From positions 124,001 through 188,000 of IMG/VR virus record IMGVR_UViG_3300034073_003542: a stretch of DNA of 64,000 nucleotides; one strand, written 5' to 3'. Origin of the DNA: a virus. The position numbers were made by a program, and so were the translations under genes. Below, piece by piece: positions 32,041 to 39,561 of this stretch. Below the pieces are notes generated by a model that saw only the letters and a list, made by a program, of their open reading frames with translations, searched no databases and was not told where the DNA came from. Each line of letters begins with the position of its first letter. The first letter of the stretch is position 1.

Positions 32041-32310
32041 TTAAGTATGATCTTGTTTCCATTTTTTAATTGCTGTTACAGCCTCCAACAAATAATACAT
32101 ACGTTCATCATCATCAAACATTCCATCTCCATTTGGTGCTGCACTATAAATAGTTTCGCCACCACAATGAGGAACATCTACTGTAAAACGCCCATGTCTG
32201 AGTCGTAAATATCCAACCAGTTTTCCTCGACCATCAAACGCATCGTATTGTTCAGGACAAGCAAAGCAAGTTAGTATAAGTTTTAGTCCGTCAATAATTA
32301 TTTCGTTCAT
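32041..32310 (-). CDS. hypothetical protein, 89 aa
   Basis: ILTCFACPEQYDAFDGRGKL then RLRHGRFTVDVPHCGGETIY: a small beta-rich domain with two cysteines, found in similar form in other phages and plasmids. No known activity. Confidence 0.52.
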   Translation of the reverse strand: MNEIIIDGLKLILTCFACPEQYDAFDGRGKLVGYLRLRHGRFTVDVPHCGGETIYSAAPNGDGMFDDDERMYYLLEAVTAIKKWKQDHT

Positions 32311-32471
32311 ATTTTTACTTTTCTAATACAAAGTATGTTATCAATATCAATATCGTTGAATATATCTGAATTACATTCTATAATATCAATAACTTCTCTA
32401 ATACTATCGGCATATAATTCTTGAACTTTTATTGTTGTTCCATAGTAATATAATATTTCAAATAATATCAT
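32307..32471 (-). CDS. hypothetical protein, 54 aa
   Basis: MILFEILYYYGTTIKVQELY then acidic strands. Its ATG overlaps the stop of the PTH2 gene (ATGA), so a start at 32492 is less likely. Unrecognised. Confidence 0.45.
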   Translation of the reverse strand: MILFEILYYYGTTIKVQELYADSIREVIDIIECNSDIFNDIDIDNILCIRKVKI

Positions 32472-32863
32472 AACAACTTTAGATGTCCGCACAATTTATC
32501 TAATTCCTCAGAAAGATACGGCCCAAAAGCCGCACAAGTATTTGTGGGAACTCCATGAAATTCTGTAGCTCCATTATCTGTAATTAGGTGTGTTTCAATT
32601 CCTAACTCTTTTCCCTTTTCTACAAGTGCTAGTAATTCTTCTTCGGAGTCTACTGAGACACAAATTTTGGTGAAACTATTTTCGAGCCAGTGTTTTTCAA
32701 CTTCTGTTAGAAGAGTAGTATATTCATACAAAAGTCCACACTCTAAAGCTTGTTGCATACGTCTAGTTATAAAAGACATTGAGGCGTGAGAAACTTGTGC
32801 TGCGATTTTTCCTTTGCGCATATTGAGCTTTTTATTTACGACAATAACTTGTTTAGTGTTCAT
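32468..32863 (-). CDS. peptidyl-tRNA hydrolase 2 (PTH2) family
   Basis: 131 residues. VNKKLNMRKGKIAAQVSHAS, ICVSVDSEEELLALVEKGKE, THLITDNGATEF and TCAAFGP correspond to the PTH2 core, with the catalytic Lys/Asp and Gln-Val-x-His region. PTH2 frees peptides from tRNA dropped by ribosomes. This fits the nearby tmRNA, RtcB and tRNA-linked genes. Most bacteria use the unrelated Pth, so this archaeal/eukaryotic-type enzyme in a phage is notable. Confidence 0.82.
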   Translation of the reverse strand: MNTKQVIVVNKKLNMRKGKIAAQVSHASMSFITRRMQQALECGLLYEYTTLLTEVEKHWLENSFTKICVSVDSEEELLALVEKGKELGIETHLITDNGATEFHGVPTNTCAAFGPYLSEELDKLCGHLKLL

Positions 32864-33072
32864 TTAATCAATCCGTTAAGTTCTCTAAGATGTTCACACG
32901 TTAATTTCCATTCTTCCCCATTTTGGGGAGGATATCTTTCTTTCAAATACGCAATATATCTATCCCATGCCGCTTCTATCTTTGTTAAAATATCGGCAGC
33001 TTCGTCAATCTCTCCGTCATGACAATAATCATAGTTCATTAATCTACTAACTAGATTTTTGGTCTTTGACAT
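32860..33072 (-). CDS. hypothetical helical protein, 70 aa
   Basis: Helical (ADILTKIEAAWDRYIAYLKE) with a C-terminal EHLRELNGLIK. GAGAGAGG precedes the start at 33072. It overlaps the PTH2 gene by 4 nt (ATGA). Unrecognised. Confidence 0.48.
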   Translation of the reverse strand: MSKTKNLVSRLMNYDYCHDGEIDEAADILTKIEAAWDRYIAYLKERYPPQNGEEWKLTCEHLRELNGLIK

Positions 33073-33074
33073 GA

Positions 33075-33395
33075 CTATACCTCTCTCCAATACTTTACAA
33101 CCTTTTCGGCCTGCTGAACTTCAACAAAACCCAAATAGTTATCAAAGCGTGTAGTTTCATAGGAAGAATACCAACCATCCAATTTGAAGTATTTGGTTTC
33201 TCCATTCTTTTTTGCTGAAAAAATTACCCAATAATCTGATCCTTCATAAGAAGTAGAACTTGCTTCAATAAAATCAAGGGTAAATCCGTGGATAATTGCG
33301 GATCGCTTATTTCCGTTATCAATAAGTGTCTTAAATCTAAGAAAATCGTTATGATTTTGCTTACCGCTAAGTGCTGCTTTTAGCTCATTGATCAT
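33075..33395 (-). CDS. tandem paralogue, 106 aa (copy 2)
   Basis: Shares DYWVIFSAKKNGETKYFKLD, GWYSSYETTRFDNYLGF and a KVVKYWREV end with the gene just upstream. Looks like a small phage domain with a beta sheet followed by a helix. ATG shares a base with the preceding stop; GGAAGGA precedes it. Similar acidic proteins are common in T4-like phages, role unknown. Confidence 0.6.
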   Translation of the reverse strand: MINELKAALSGKQNHNDFLRFKTLIDNGNKRSAIIHGFTLDFIEASSTSYEGSDYWVIFSAKKNGETKYFKLDGWYSSYETTRFDNYLGFVEVQQAEKVVKYWREV

Positions 33396-33703
33396 TATAC
33401 ATCCTTCCAATAGTCAATCATTTTTTGAGCCTTTTCTACTTCATTAAACGCAAAATAATCATCGAAAGTTGAACCTTCATAAGAAGCATACCAACCTTCT
33501 AGCTTAAAGTATCGTGTTTGACCATCCTTAGTGGCTGAAAATACTACCCAATATTCAGATCCCATATCTTCGCCGCCATATCCGTCCTCATGCTTGAGAG
33601 TAAAATCACCGAAAGTCTCTTCGCCGTAACCATCATTGATAAAATCTTGAAAATTATCGTAGTTTTCATCCTTTTCGAGCGTATTTTTCAATTCTTCCAA
33701 CAT
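33395..33703 (-). CDS. tandem paralogue, 102 aa (copy 1)
   Basis: SEYWVVFSATKDGQTRYFKL, GWYASYEGSTFDDYFAF and AQKMIDYWKDV match the downstream copy, so the two arose by tandem duplication. AAGGAGGCTTATAATG is an excellent start, located inside the last 38 nt of the nucleotidyltransferase gene. Confidence 0.62.
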   Translation of the reverse strand: MLEELKNTLEKDENYDNFQDFINDGYGEETFGDFTLKHEDGYGGEDMGSEYWVVFSATKDGQTRYFKLEGWYASYEGSTFDDYFAFNEVEKAQKMIDYWKDV

Positions 33704-34568
33704 TATAAGCCTCCTTAAAATCTTTGACAAAATCTTTCTGTGTAGTACGAATTTCCCACCAATTATCTATTGCAAAATCTCTAAACCATCCACTCGTGAG
33801 CGTGGTACAAATTTTCTCTTGCGCTGCGCTGAACGCTATTCTACCAGGCATTTGTGGTTTGTCAAGCACTAGCTTTGGAATAATAAATCTTTCCAGAGCA
33901 ATAACATACGCTTCTTCTTGCACACATCGTATTTTATCTTCATGAGATAATTCATCCCACAAATCTCGTTCGCACTTAGCGAGTTCTGGATTTCTCTTGA
34001 GTCGTTCATAAATCGGTTCCGCATAATAAGCAACTATACGATGAAGAGAATCATGGTCGAATACTTTGTCTACAAAATCATCAAAAAACTCTTCATTAGT
34101 TTTATTAAGAGAAGGAACACGATCTTTGAATTGTTCTTTGGTAAGCTTAATTCGCTCTTTTAGAATAGGATGATCCAATGAAGTAATATCACTCCCCAAA
34201 AGCTCCTTAATTTTTTGTAGTTCAGAGATATGTCTCATGAATTTGATAGGACGCCAAACATGACTTCTTTTTTGAATATAGAGTTCTTGAGGAGTACAGA
34301 CTACAAATCTAAAAATCTCCTTATCGTCAACTTTGTAAGAAGCTTCTGTGTTAGAATCGCCCACAAATTTATTATTGTTTAGAGAATCTCTATTGATAAA
34401 CTCAATATTGTTATCGTATGAGACAGCAGACTTCCCCTCAAAACTTAGACCGATTTTATTTAAGTCGGCTTCTGAGGCAATAAAGTCCCAATCTGAACTA
34501 TTGGAGTTAGATTCATACGAAGTGCCTTGCCAGTATCTCAAAGCTCTTGAACCAGTTAATAGAATCAT
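33666..34568 (-). CDS. nucleotidyltransferase-like protein (DUF7275-like)
   Basis: 300 residues. LTGSRALRYW then SSDWDFIASEAD is a nucleotidyltransferase GS...DxD start (pattern GSRA...DWDF), followed by a later Asp-containing strand and a helical domain (LHRIVAYYAEPIYERL). The family is widespread in phages; substrate unknown, possibly tRNA or protein nucleotidylation. An internal promoter lies at 33838-33865. The start ATG overlaps the preceding stop. Confidence 0.7.
   Translation of the reverse strand: MILLTGSRALRYWQGTSYESNSNSSDWDFIASEADLNKIGLSFEGKSAVSYDNNIEFINRDSLNNNKFVGDSNTEASYKVDDKEIFRFVVCTPQELYIQKRSHVWRPIKFMRHISELQKIKELLGSDITSLDHPILKERIKLTKEQFKDRVPSLNKTNEEFFDDFVDKVFDHDSLHRIVAYYAEPIYERLKRNPELAKCERDLWDELSHEDKIRCVQEEAYVIALERFIIPKLVLDKPQMPGRIAFSAAQEKICTTLTSGWFRDFAIDNWWEIRTTQKDFVKDFKEAYNVGRIEKYARKG
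33838..33865 (-). promoter_or_regulatory. internal sigma70-like promoter
   Basis: TTGACA (33865-33860), 16 nt, TAGAAT (33843-33838), inside the nucleotidyltransferase gene; it would drive the tandem paralogues and PTH2. Confidence 0.6.
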
Positions 34569-34777
34569 TATGCTCCACCCCCAATAGCTTCTGCTCGTCC
34601 AGCTTCAATCCTGTGTTTTCTTAACTTTCCCCAATTAGTAATGGGCCATTTCCGTCTTTTTTGTACAGCGGCTTTTGCTTCTGTAAGATTATAGGCAATC
34701 GCAAAAGCTAATCCGCCCGACCAATCCGGCTCAAAACCGTGCCATACATACAATTTCAGTTTTGGTTTCTTTTCCAT
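34568..34777 (-). CDS. conserved phage protein, 69 aa
   Basis: LKLYVWHGFEPDWSGGLAFA followed by LTEAKAAVQKRRK matches a family of very short phage proteins that begin with YVWH. Function unknown. The start is uncertain: 34777 is used, and 34804 is possible, since no good ribosome site precedes either; GGAGGGGG lies near 34820. Confidence 0.55.
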   Translation of the reverse strand: MEKKPKLKLYVWHGFEPDWSGGLAFAIAYNLTEAKAAVQKRRKWPITNWGKLRKHRIEAGRAEAIGGGA

Positions 34778-34840
34778 AAGAAAATTTGGCCGGTGTGGAC
34801 ACATTGGGGCATCACCCCCTCCCGCCACTCCGTTTAACAA

Positions 34841-34962
34841 TCGGGTGAAATTATACCGTGTAGTGATGTTCTTAGGTATTCACTTAACCCCTGCTCCCGC
34901 TTCCCACTACGGTCTGCTCCTGCCAATATCTCCTGTTTGTTTTGATTCTTGTCGATACACCT
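34841..34962 (-). other. non-coding leader, about 120 nt
   Basis: Between the 34963-34990 promoter and the gene at 34777 there is no credible ORF. The minus-strand RNA is purine-rich with several GGAG-like runs; GTAGTG and CACTAC (about 45 nt apart) and GGGG/CCCC near the gene can pair. It may be an untranslated regulatory leader; no known riboswitch is recognised. Confidence 0.45.
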
Positions 34963-34990
34963 ATTATAGCATAGAAGTCGATACTGTCAA
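34963..34990 (-). promoter_or_regulatory. sigma70-like promoter
   Basis: TTGACA (34990-34985), 16 nt, TATAAT (34968-34963), drives the nucleotidyltransferase region through a 150-190 nt leader. Confidence 0.83.
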
Positions 34991-34993
34991 GCC

Positions 34994-35200
34994 TCAGACG
35001 ATCCCAAAATGCCGCATGATCTTTTCAACTATTGCATAAATTGCGTATGGAGGAAAAAATATAGCAAGTAATTTCCACCAACCTTGGGCAACAACCATTC
35101 CTGCAAAATACATAAACATTAACCAAACAGACGCCATATTTAAGGTTGGATATTTTTTAGCCTGCTTTTTTTTCTTTTTGGAGATTGGGGCGGGATTCAT
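34994..35200 (-). CDS. small two-helix membrane protein, 68 aa
   Basis: A basic N-terminus (SKKKKKQAKK) and two hydrophobic helices (VWLMFMYFAGMVVAQ; LLAIFFPPYAIYAIV). Orientation with the N-terminus inside is likely. It overlaps the next membrane gene by 44 nt. Confidence 0.55.
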   Translation of the reverse strand: MNPAPISKKKKKQAKKYPTLNMASVWLMFMYFAGMVVAQGWWKLLAIFFPPYAIYAIVEKIMRHFGIV

Positions 35201-35483
35201 CGGATACTCCTTTTTCGGTAGGATTATATAGGGTCTTAATTTTAATCATGAAGAATGTTCCGCAAAATGCTCCTGATGCTAATGGAATTAAATAGTAAAC
35301 ATTCTCCGAATAAGATATTACACCATAAGCAAGTAAAGAATAAATAACGCTTGTTGTTACTGCTCCCCTTAAAGCTTTGCCTTCATTGACGCATATTATA
35401 TAGTATGAATAAAGAGCATCTATAATAAAATAACATATGAAGATTTGTAGGGCTGTTATATATGAGAAGTCTGTACTATTCAT
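35157..35483 (-). CDS. multi-pass membrane protein, 108 aa
   Basis: Two to three hydrophobic segments (ALQIFICYFIIDALYSYYII; VYYLIPLASGAFCGTFFMI) and a charged C-terminus. Similar proteins in some phages have unknown function. The start gap (35484-35513) has no other element. Confidence 0.55.
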   Translation of the reverse strand: MNSTDFSYITALQIFICYFIIDALYSYYIICVNEGKALRGAVTTSVIYSLLAYGVISYSENVYYLIPLASGAFCGTFFMIKIKTLYNPTEKGVSDESRPNLQKEKKAG

Positions 35484-35513
35484 GTTCGACCTTGGTACTT
35501 TAGATTAGACATA

Positions 35514-35798
35514 TCAATCTGATATATCAAATATTTTCCGCCCAATAGCTCTTATTTCTTCTATGCTAATATCTTCAACAGTAGTCCAACTAACTTGGGG
35601 CAATTTTCTCCAGCCAGGAGGTTGCCAGATGCGATAAACCTGAAATAGTATTCCCCCTATTGCTCTAATTTCACCCTTTTTTAAGCCCTTTTCACTGCTT
35701 GTTAGAATTGCCCCAAATCCTCCCACCCATTCATATTCGATATGGTCAATAATAGCCGTAAAATGAGACGCTCTAAATCTTGCTTTTGTTAAGTCCAC
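35514..35798 (-). CDS. hypothetical protein with internal repeat, 94 aa
   Basis: Unrecognised. GEIRAIGGILFQV in the first half and EEIRAIGRKIFDI at the end are similar, so the protein may contain a duplicated small unit. A PPGWRK loop lies between. Confidence 0.48.
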   Translation of the reverse strand: MDLTKARFRASHFTAIIDHIEYEWVGGFGAILTSSEKGLKKGEIRAIGGILFQVYRIWQPPGWRKLPQVSWTTVEDISIEEIRAIGRKIFDISD

Positions 35799-36493
35799 AT
35801 TGACCCCCTTAATTCTATGAGTTTGATTAATTTTTCTGTATCTTCTTTTTCGTATTGTTCTTCTAATTCTTCCGCTTGTTTGTATCTTTGTTTTTTGTCT
35901 AAGTAGTGAGATATTGGATTTTTGTTTTCTTTTTCTTCGTAGAAGTCCATCGGATCTTTTCTATTAGGGCGATGGATTGTCCACCATTCATAAAGTTCTC
36001 GAAATTGTTTCGCTGCTTCTATTTGGTGATCGGGACAAGGATATTCTTCATTCACACTGTTTTCGGCCCAAGCGACATATCTATAAAATCCTTCCTTACC
36101 TTTTTCGTTCTTTTTTCCAGATCGCCCACCTATTTCGCCCTCACAAAATTCATAACAGAAAGCATCAAACAAACAATGTAAGATACGAGTATCCATGTCG
36201 TACCATTCACCACGAGGAAGTTTACTTACAAGAGCGTGTGTATGATTAACGAAACGATTTCTATATTCGCACTGGATACTCCACCATAAATCACCTGGGA
36301 AGTATACAATATTTTGTAGTGTATCTAGGAATTCTTCAGCAAACCAATATCTCCAAGAATGTTTGGCTTTTAATTCTTTTCTCCAATTATCCCATCCTTC
36401 AAAAGAAAGATAGTGTGGTTTTTTCTCACCTCTGATCCAGTTCGCAAATTTAGAACATGACCAGTAATTGATTCGTGTGCGTTTTCTTAGCAT
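35789..36493 (-). CDS. hypothetical conserved phage protein, 234 aa
   Basis: Tryptophan-rich and charged (YWSCSKFANWIRGEKKPHYL; HALVSKLPRGEWYDMDTRIL), helical C-terminal half. Long proteins of this kind with an RGEWxDxDxRxL motif occur in other phages; activity unknown. The ATGATG start follows a 130 nt leader with a hairpin at 36519-36549. Confidence 0.5.
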   Translation of the reverse strand: MLRKRTRINYWSCSKFANWIRGEKKPHYLSFEGWDNWRKELKAKHSWRYWFAEEFLDTLQNIVYFPGDLWWSIQCEYRNRFVNHTHALVSKLPRGEWYDMDTRILHCLFDAFCYEFCEGEIGGRSGKKNEKGKEGFYRYVAWAENSVNEEYPCPDHQIEAAKQFRELYEWWTIHRPNRKDPMDFYEEKENKNPISHYLDKKQRYKQAEELEEQYEKEDTEKLIKLIELRGSMWT

Positions 36494-36510
36494 CATACAA
36501 TTCGTGTTTA

Positions 36511-36549
36511 TAAAAAAAGATAGCGTTTAGTCTTACAAAAGCAGCTATC
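36511..36549 (-). terminator. possible attenuator/terminator in leader
   Basis: Minus-strand GATAGC (36549-36544), a 19 nt loop, GCTATC (36524-36519), then seven T residues (36518-36512). The stem is short and the loop long, so it may be an attenuator that pauses or ends transcription before the gene at 36493. Confidence 0.4.
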
Positions 36550-36630
36550 AGTAAATCTACGGTTTTGCCTCGGACTTTTATATCCTATCGGGATACCCGC
36601 GACCCGAAACTTGTGTTTGGCAATATTACT
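36550..36630 (-). other. leader RNA upstream of 36493 gene
   Basis: The rest of the 130 nt leader holds a CGGG/CCCG mini-hairpin (36599-36589) and pyrimidine/purine stretches, no ORF. Together with the hairpin at 36511-36549 it may be a regulatory leader, but no known riboswitch fits. Confidence 0.35.
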
Positions 36631-36658
36631 ATCATAGCACAACAAACCAGTTTGTCAA
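36631..36658 (-). promoter_or_regulatory. sigma70-like promoter
   Basis: TTGACA (36658-36653), 16 nt, TATGAT (36636-36631), reads through a leader into the gene at 36493 and the block down to 34994. Confidence 0.78.
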
Positions 36659-36694
36659 GCTCAAATCCACAGATTGCCACAATCACAATTTGGG

Positions 36695-37510
36695 TTACTT
36701 GTTTACTTTAATTAAATTTTTAACTTTGTTATATTTTCTTTTTAATCCAATATCTAAACGATCTTGATATAAATAGTTAGCTATTTTAACTACAGCATCC
36801 AAACTAGAAACACGTATTCTTGAATCTTTATGTCCTTTTTTTGATATATTTTTTTGAATTTTGTATTTTTTGATTTTGATCTTATTAAATAAAGATACTA
36901 TACTGGACCAATCTTGCTCGTATGTAGAACCAAGAATAAACTGTTTTGCTTTATTTGTAATATAAAAACATCCGTCTCCATCAAAATATCCTCTATAAAA
37001 TAGATAGTGCTTATTTTTAGGTATCAGTTTTAATAATTTATTTGGAGGAGTATAGTTTTTTTTGTTAAAGTCAAAAGATATTAATTTAGAAACAAGGGCT
37101 ATATCATTAATTGCAAGTGTAATATTTTTTTGTCTTTTAACTCCTTTTTTATCCACCCTCTCTTTTCTAATAAATAAACTCCACTTTCCTACTTTAGTAA
37201 AACAGTTTTTTAGGATCTTATAGTCAGTAAATAAAATTTGACACTGTAAACTACAATATTTATGATTTTTTGATGATTTATAAAGGAATCCATCAGCCCA
37301 TAAAAACCCTAAAATATAAATTTCTTCATCTGTTAAGTCTTTAAAAGATTTATTGTACCAATCTGTTTTTCTAGGAGCATATCTTCTAATATCATATTTA
37401 GAAAGTTGACCATAAACGTGATTGGTTGTACATCCTAATTTTTTAGCTATTAGAGAAGCGGGATTATTTTCTTTAATAAATAATCTATATAATAATTTCT
37501 TTGCTATCAT
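36695..37510 (-). CDS. LAGLIDADG-type homing endonuclease
   Basis: 271 residues. The N-terminus has an HTH-like region (NPASLIAKKLGCTTNHVYGQ), then two LAGLIDADG helices ending ILGFLWADGF and YRGYFDGDGC; the acidic residues at each helix end are the metal/cleavage sites. It lies free-standing after the phosphoesterase gene, overlapping it by 26 nt, not inside an intron or intein as far as I can see. It probably cleaves a locus in related phages. Confidence 0.82.
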   Translation of the reverse strand: MIAKKLLYRLFIKENNPASLIAKKLGCTTNHVYGQLSKYDIRRYAPRKTDWYNKSFKDLTDEEIYILGFLWADGFLYKSSKNHKYCSLQCQILFTDYKILKNCFTKVGKWSLFIRKERVDKKGVKRQKNITLAINDIALVSKLISFDFNKKNYTPPNKLLKLIPKNKHYLFYRGYFDGDGCFYITNKAKQFILGSTYEQDWSSIVSLFNKIKIKKYKIQKNISKKGHKDSRIRVSSLDAVVKIANYLYQDRLDIGLKRKYNKVKNLIKVNK

Positions 37511-38150
37511 GATTGTATTTTAGTCTATAAATTTCTAGCTCATTTAGGCATTTAAAAAAGGTATTGTTGTAATAAATTTCTTTTGAGATATGGTAATGAC
37601 AGAAAAACCAAGCTTTAGGAGCATGAATATTCCATACTTCTTCTAGTCCCCAACCAGTTCTATTATTAAATAGTGGAGCGTTTGGAGGTATAAGTTGTGG
37701 TGTCAAAAACCTTGGACAATCATGTGTTAGAACAATATCTGGTTTAATTTGTTTATATAGTTTAAAACATTCTTCCCATTTATCTATAGTCATTTCCTCT
37801 GTCTCAAACCAGTCCAAATTAGGAGTTCTATACATCCTATCAATAGAATACGCTCCTCCTATTTGGAAAAATTTAACACCATTTAATTCTTCATAACTAA
37901 AATAATCTTGGTAATAATGAGGAGTAAGATGTATTAAGTCGTGCCGACAATGATTGCCTCTAATGATGCGCACTTTATCACTATCAACATTCTTTAGAGT
38001 ATCTCTTGGGTCACACATACAAAAATCGCCCAACTGAACTATAAATTTATTGCGATCCTTCTCTCTTACTATTTCGTGAAACAAACGTAGCTTCTGATGA
38101 ACGTCTCCACAAAGTAAAATTTCACCAAATTGTTGTTTTTTTATAGTCAT
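37485..38150 (-). CDS. metallophosphoesterase (second type)
   Basis: 221 residues: LCGDVHQKL (DxH), VQLGDFCMCD (GD), IIRGNHCRHD (GNHxxxD), IVLTHDCPR and FCHYHIS (GHxH-like). The fold is calcineurin-like, the motif spacing differs from the copy at 28457. Substrate unknown. The C-terminus YRLKYNHDSKEIII overlaps the homing endonuclease start. Confidence 0.82.
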   Translation of the reverse strand: MTIKKQQFGEILLCGDVHQKLRLFHEIVREKDRNKFIVQLGDFCMCDPRDTLKNVDSDKVRIIRGNHCRHDLIHLTPHYYQDYFSYEELNGVKFFQIGGAYSIDRMYRTPNLDWFETEEMTIDKWEECFKLYKQIKPDIVLTHDCPRFLTPQLIPPNAPLFNNRTGWGLEEVWNIHAPKAWFFCHYHISKEIYYNNTFFKCLNELEIYRLKYNHDSKEIII

Positions 38151-38164
38151 TTTATTGCCTTAAA

Positions 38165-38386
38165 TTATGCTTTATCTTGTCTGTCTTGATAGTCTCTTCC
38201 TTCTCTAAATCCAATACAATATGCGTTTTTAATCCAAAAATGAATCATATCCCATTGTTTATCTTTATCTTCATTGCGTGGAACCATGATATCATTGTAT
38301 ATTCGCTCACCACGAATACTAAATCCTTCAATGTCTTGATACCAATTTTTGAAATGTTCTTCTGTGTCGATATCTTCTTTAGACAC
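38165..38386 (-). CDS. hypothetical protein, 73 aa (GTG start)
   Basis: A GTG at 38386 preceded by AGAGGCAAGAA is proposed as the start, overlapping the upstream gene by 8 nt; the ATG at 38419 would overlap it by 41 nt and translate the other gene's codons. The product begins VSKEDIDTEEHFKNWYQDIE and ends FREGRDYQDRQDKA; unknown. Confidence 0.45.
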   Translation of the reverse strand: MSKEDIDTEEHFKNWYQDIEGFSIRGERIYNDIMVPRNEDKDKQWDMIHFWIKNAYCIGFREGRDYQDRQDKA

Positions 38387-38606
38387 TTTCTTGCCTCTTC
38401 TCCAATTCGTCCTGTACAATCAATGCCATAACATAATGTGCAGTAAATGGCACTTCTCTACCCTCAAGCAAATAACCTCCAATAAAATCATAAAACCGCC
38501 CAGGATTCTTCTGAAATTCCTCATAAACAGAAGGATATTCCCATGCCAAATATCGCCCAACAGAAATCATATAATCATCAATTTGATGTCGCAGTTTCTT
38601 AGACAT
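38379..38606 (-). CDS. hypothetical helical protein, 75 aa
   Basis: Helical (YPSVYEEFQKNPGRFYDFIG; AHYVMALIVQDELEKRQESV). Its leader is 45 nt from the 38652-38679 promoter; GGAGCAATATAATG is the start. Unrecognised. Confidence 0.48.
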   Translation of the reverse strand: MSKKLRHQIDDYMISVGRYLAWEYPSVYEEFQKNPGRFYDFIGGYLLEGREVPFTAHYVMALIVQDELEKRQESV

Positions 38607-38651
38607 TATATTGCTCCAAAGTTGTGTTTGTTTCTCAACTACTGTGTATCG

Positions 38652-38679
38652 AGTATACCATACATCTAACCTTTGTCAA
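38652..38679 (-). promoter_or_regulatory. sigma70-like promoter
   Basis: TTGACA (38679-38674), 16 nt, TATACT (38657-38652); its -35 TGA is the stop codon of the gene at 38676. Reads towards 38606 and the metallophosphoesterase. Confidence 0.83.
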
Positions 38680-38924
38680 GCGTCACTTATGGGAATAGAT
38701 TTGATCTTTTTTATTTTATTTTGTTTGTCTTCGTTTATAAGTTCAGCTATTTTTGCTCTCGCCATTTTTTCAAGAGGGTATTTTTCAATTTCTTTATAAT
38801 ATCCAACGACAGCACTTGCATATGTCTCTTTATAATACCAACTAAAAATAAACCAATGTTTCTTTATCTGAAACCAAGATTCTCCAGTACCGTCTTCAAA
38901 TTGTACGATAGAATATCGAGTCAT
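38676..38924 (-). CDS. hypothetical protein, 82 aa
   Basis: Tryptophan-rich strands (ESWFQIKKHWFIFSWYYKET), then a helix (ARAKIAELINEDKQNKIK). Unknown. Its stop is the TGA of the promoter. Confidence 0.48.
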   Translation of the reverse strand: MTRYSIVQFEDGTGESWFQIKKHWFIFSWYYKETYASAVVGYYKEIEKYPLEKMARAKIAELINEDKQNKIKKIKSIPISDA

Positions 38925-39148
38925 TCATAGCCTCCAGACTTATATTGATTTGTTTTGAATCTTGATTCTTTCTTTTTCTTGGTTTTATGTCTATATCCAC
39001 AAACTTTACATATTTCTCCATCCCCTATAATATTCCGATCACAACCACAGCACCAACTTTCTCCTAATTTTGCTATACGGCTTTTTTGTCTATTAGACAG
39101 AATTTCTTCTTCGTTATAGTCTAAATCGAAATCTTTTGAGCTTGACAT
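38921..39148 (-). CDS. zinc-ribbon-like protein, 75 aa
   Basis: WCCGCDRNIIGDGEICKVCG forms a Cys4 site; basic C-terminus (HKTKKKKESRFK). The ATG is 6 nt after the -10 box, predicting a leaderless mRNA. Possible nucleic-acid binding. Confidence 0.58.
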   Translation of the reverse strand: MSSSKDFDLDYNEEEILSNRQKSRIAKLGESWCCGCDRNIIGDGEICKVCGYRHKTKKKKESRFKTNQYKSGGYE

Positions 39149-39154
39149 ACTTAT

Positions 39155-39183
39155 ATTTTATCACACAGTCTGAGATTTGTCAA
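39155..39183 (-). promoter_or_regulatory. sigma70-like promoter with 6-nt spacing to ATG
   Basis: TTGACA (39183-39178), 17 nt, TAAAAT (39160-39155); ATG at 39148. Confidence 0.75.
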
Positions 39184-39561
39184 CTAAAGCTCTATATTGG
39201 GTGGAGAAATTTCTACTCGCCATCCATTTGGAATATGTTCTTTATTGCTTCCTAATCCTTTTGGATAAGTTTTTAAGAAAGATACTCCTTCGTCTGCTTC
39301 TACTTCTGGTATATTTCTACTTTGAACTTGATATGTTCTATAAACTTCTCCATCTGGTTTAACTAAGGCTATATTATATGTTAGAATAGGTTTTGCTTTT
39401 TCTGCTTGGATACCTAAATATACTATAGTAGGAGTACCTATAAACAGTAATACAAACACAAAATGTAATAGAACTGCTAAAAATCTATCCAATAAAAAAT
39501 CAATATCAAACCAACGCATAAATCTTTCCCATCTTTTTTGTCTAAGGTATTCTCGTATCAT
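39184..39561 (-). CDS. single-pass membrane protein, 125 aa
   Basis: A transmembrane helix at about 20-45 (FLLDRFLAVLLHFVFVLLFI), then an external domain (ILTYNIALVKPDGEVYRTYQ). Unknown family. Overlaps the thymidine kinase gene end by 4 nt (ATGA). Confidence 0.52.
   Translation of the reverse strand: MIREYLRQKRWERFMRWFDIDFLLDRFLAVLLHFVFVLLFIGTPTIVYLGIQAEKAKPILTYNIALVKPDGEVYRTYQVQSRNIPEVEADEGVSFLKTYPKGLGSNKEHIPNGWRVEISPPNIEL

Noticed and set aside
34847-34880. TATAAT sequence in the leader upstream of 34777
   Set aside because: No -35 box at the right distance; it lies in a leader already served by the 34963 promoter.
38387-38419. ATG start at 38419 for the gene ending at 38165
   Set aside because: Those codons are the out-of-frame reading of the upstream gene; GTG at 38386 has a ribosome site.
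39141-39152. TTGACAT on the plus strand near 39142
   Set aside because: No -10 box follows at 16-18 nt on that strand and the ATG of a minus gene is there.
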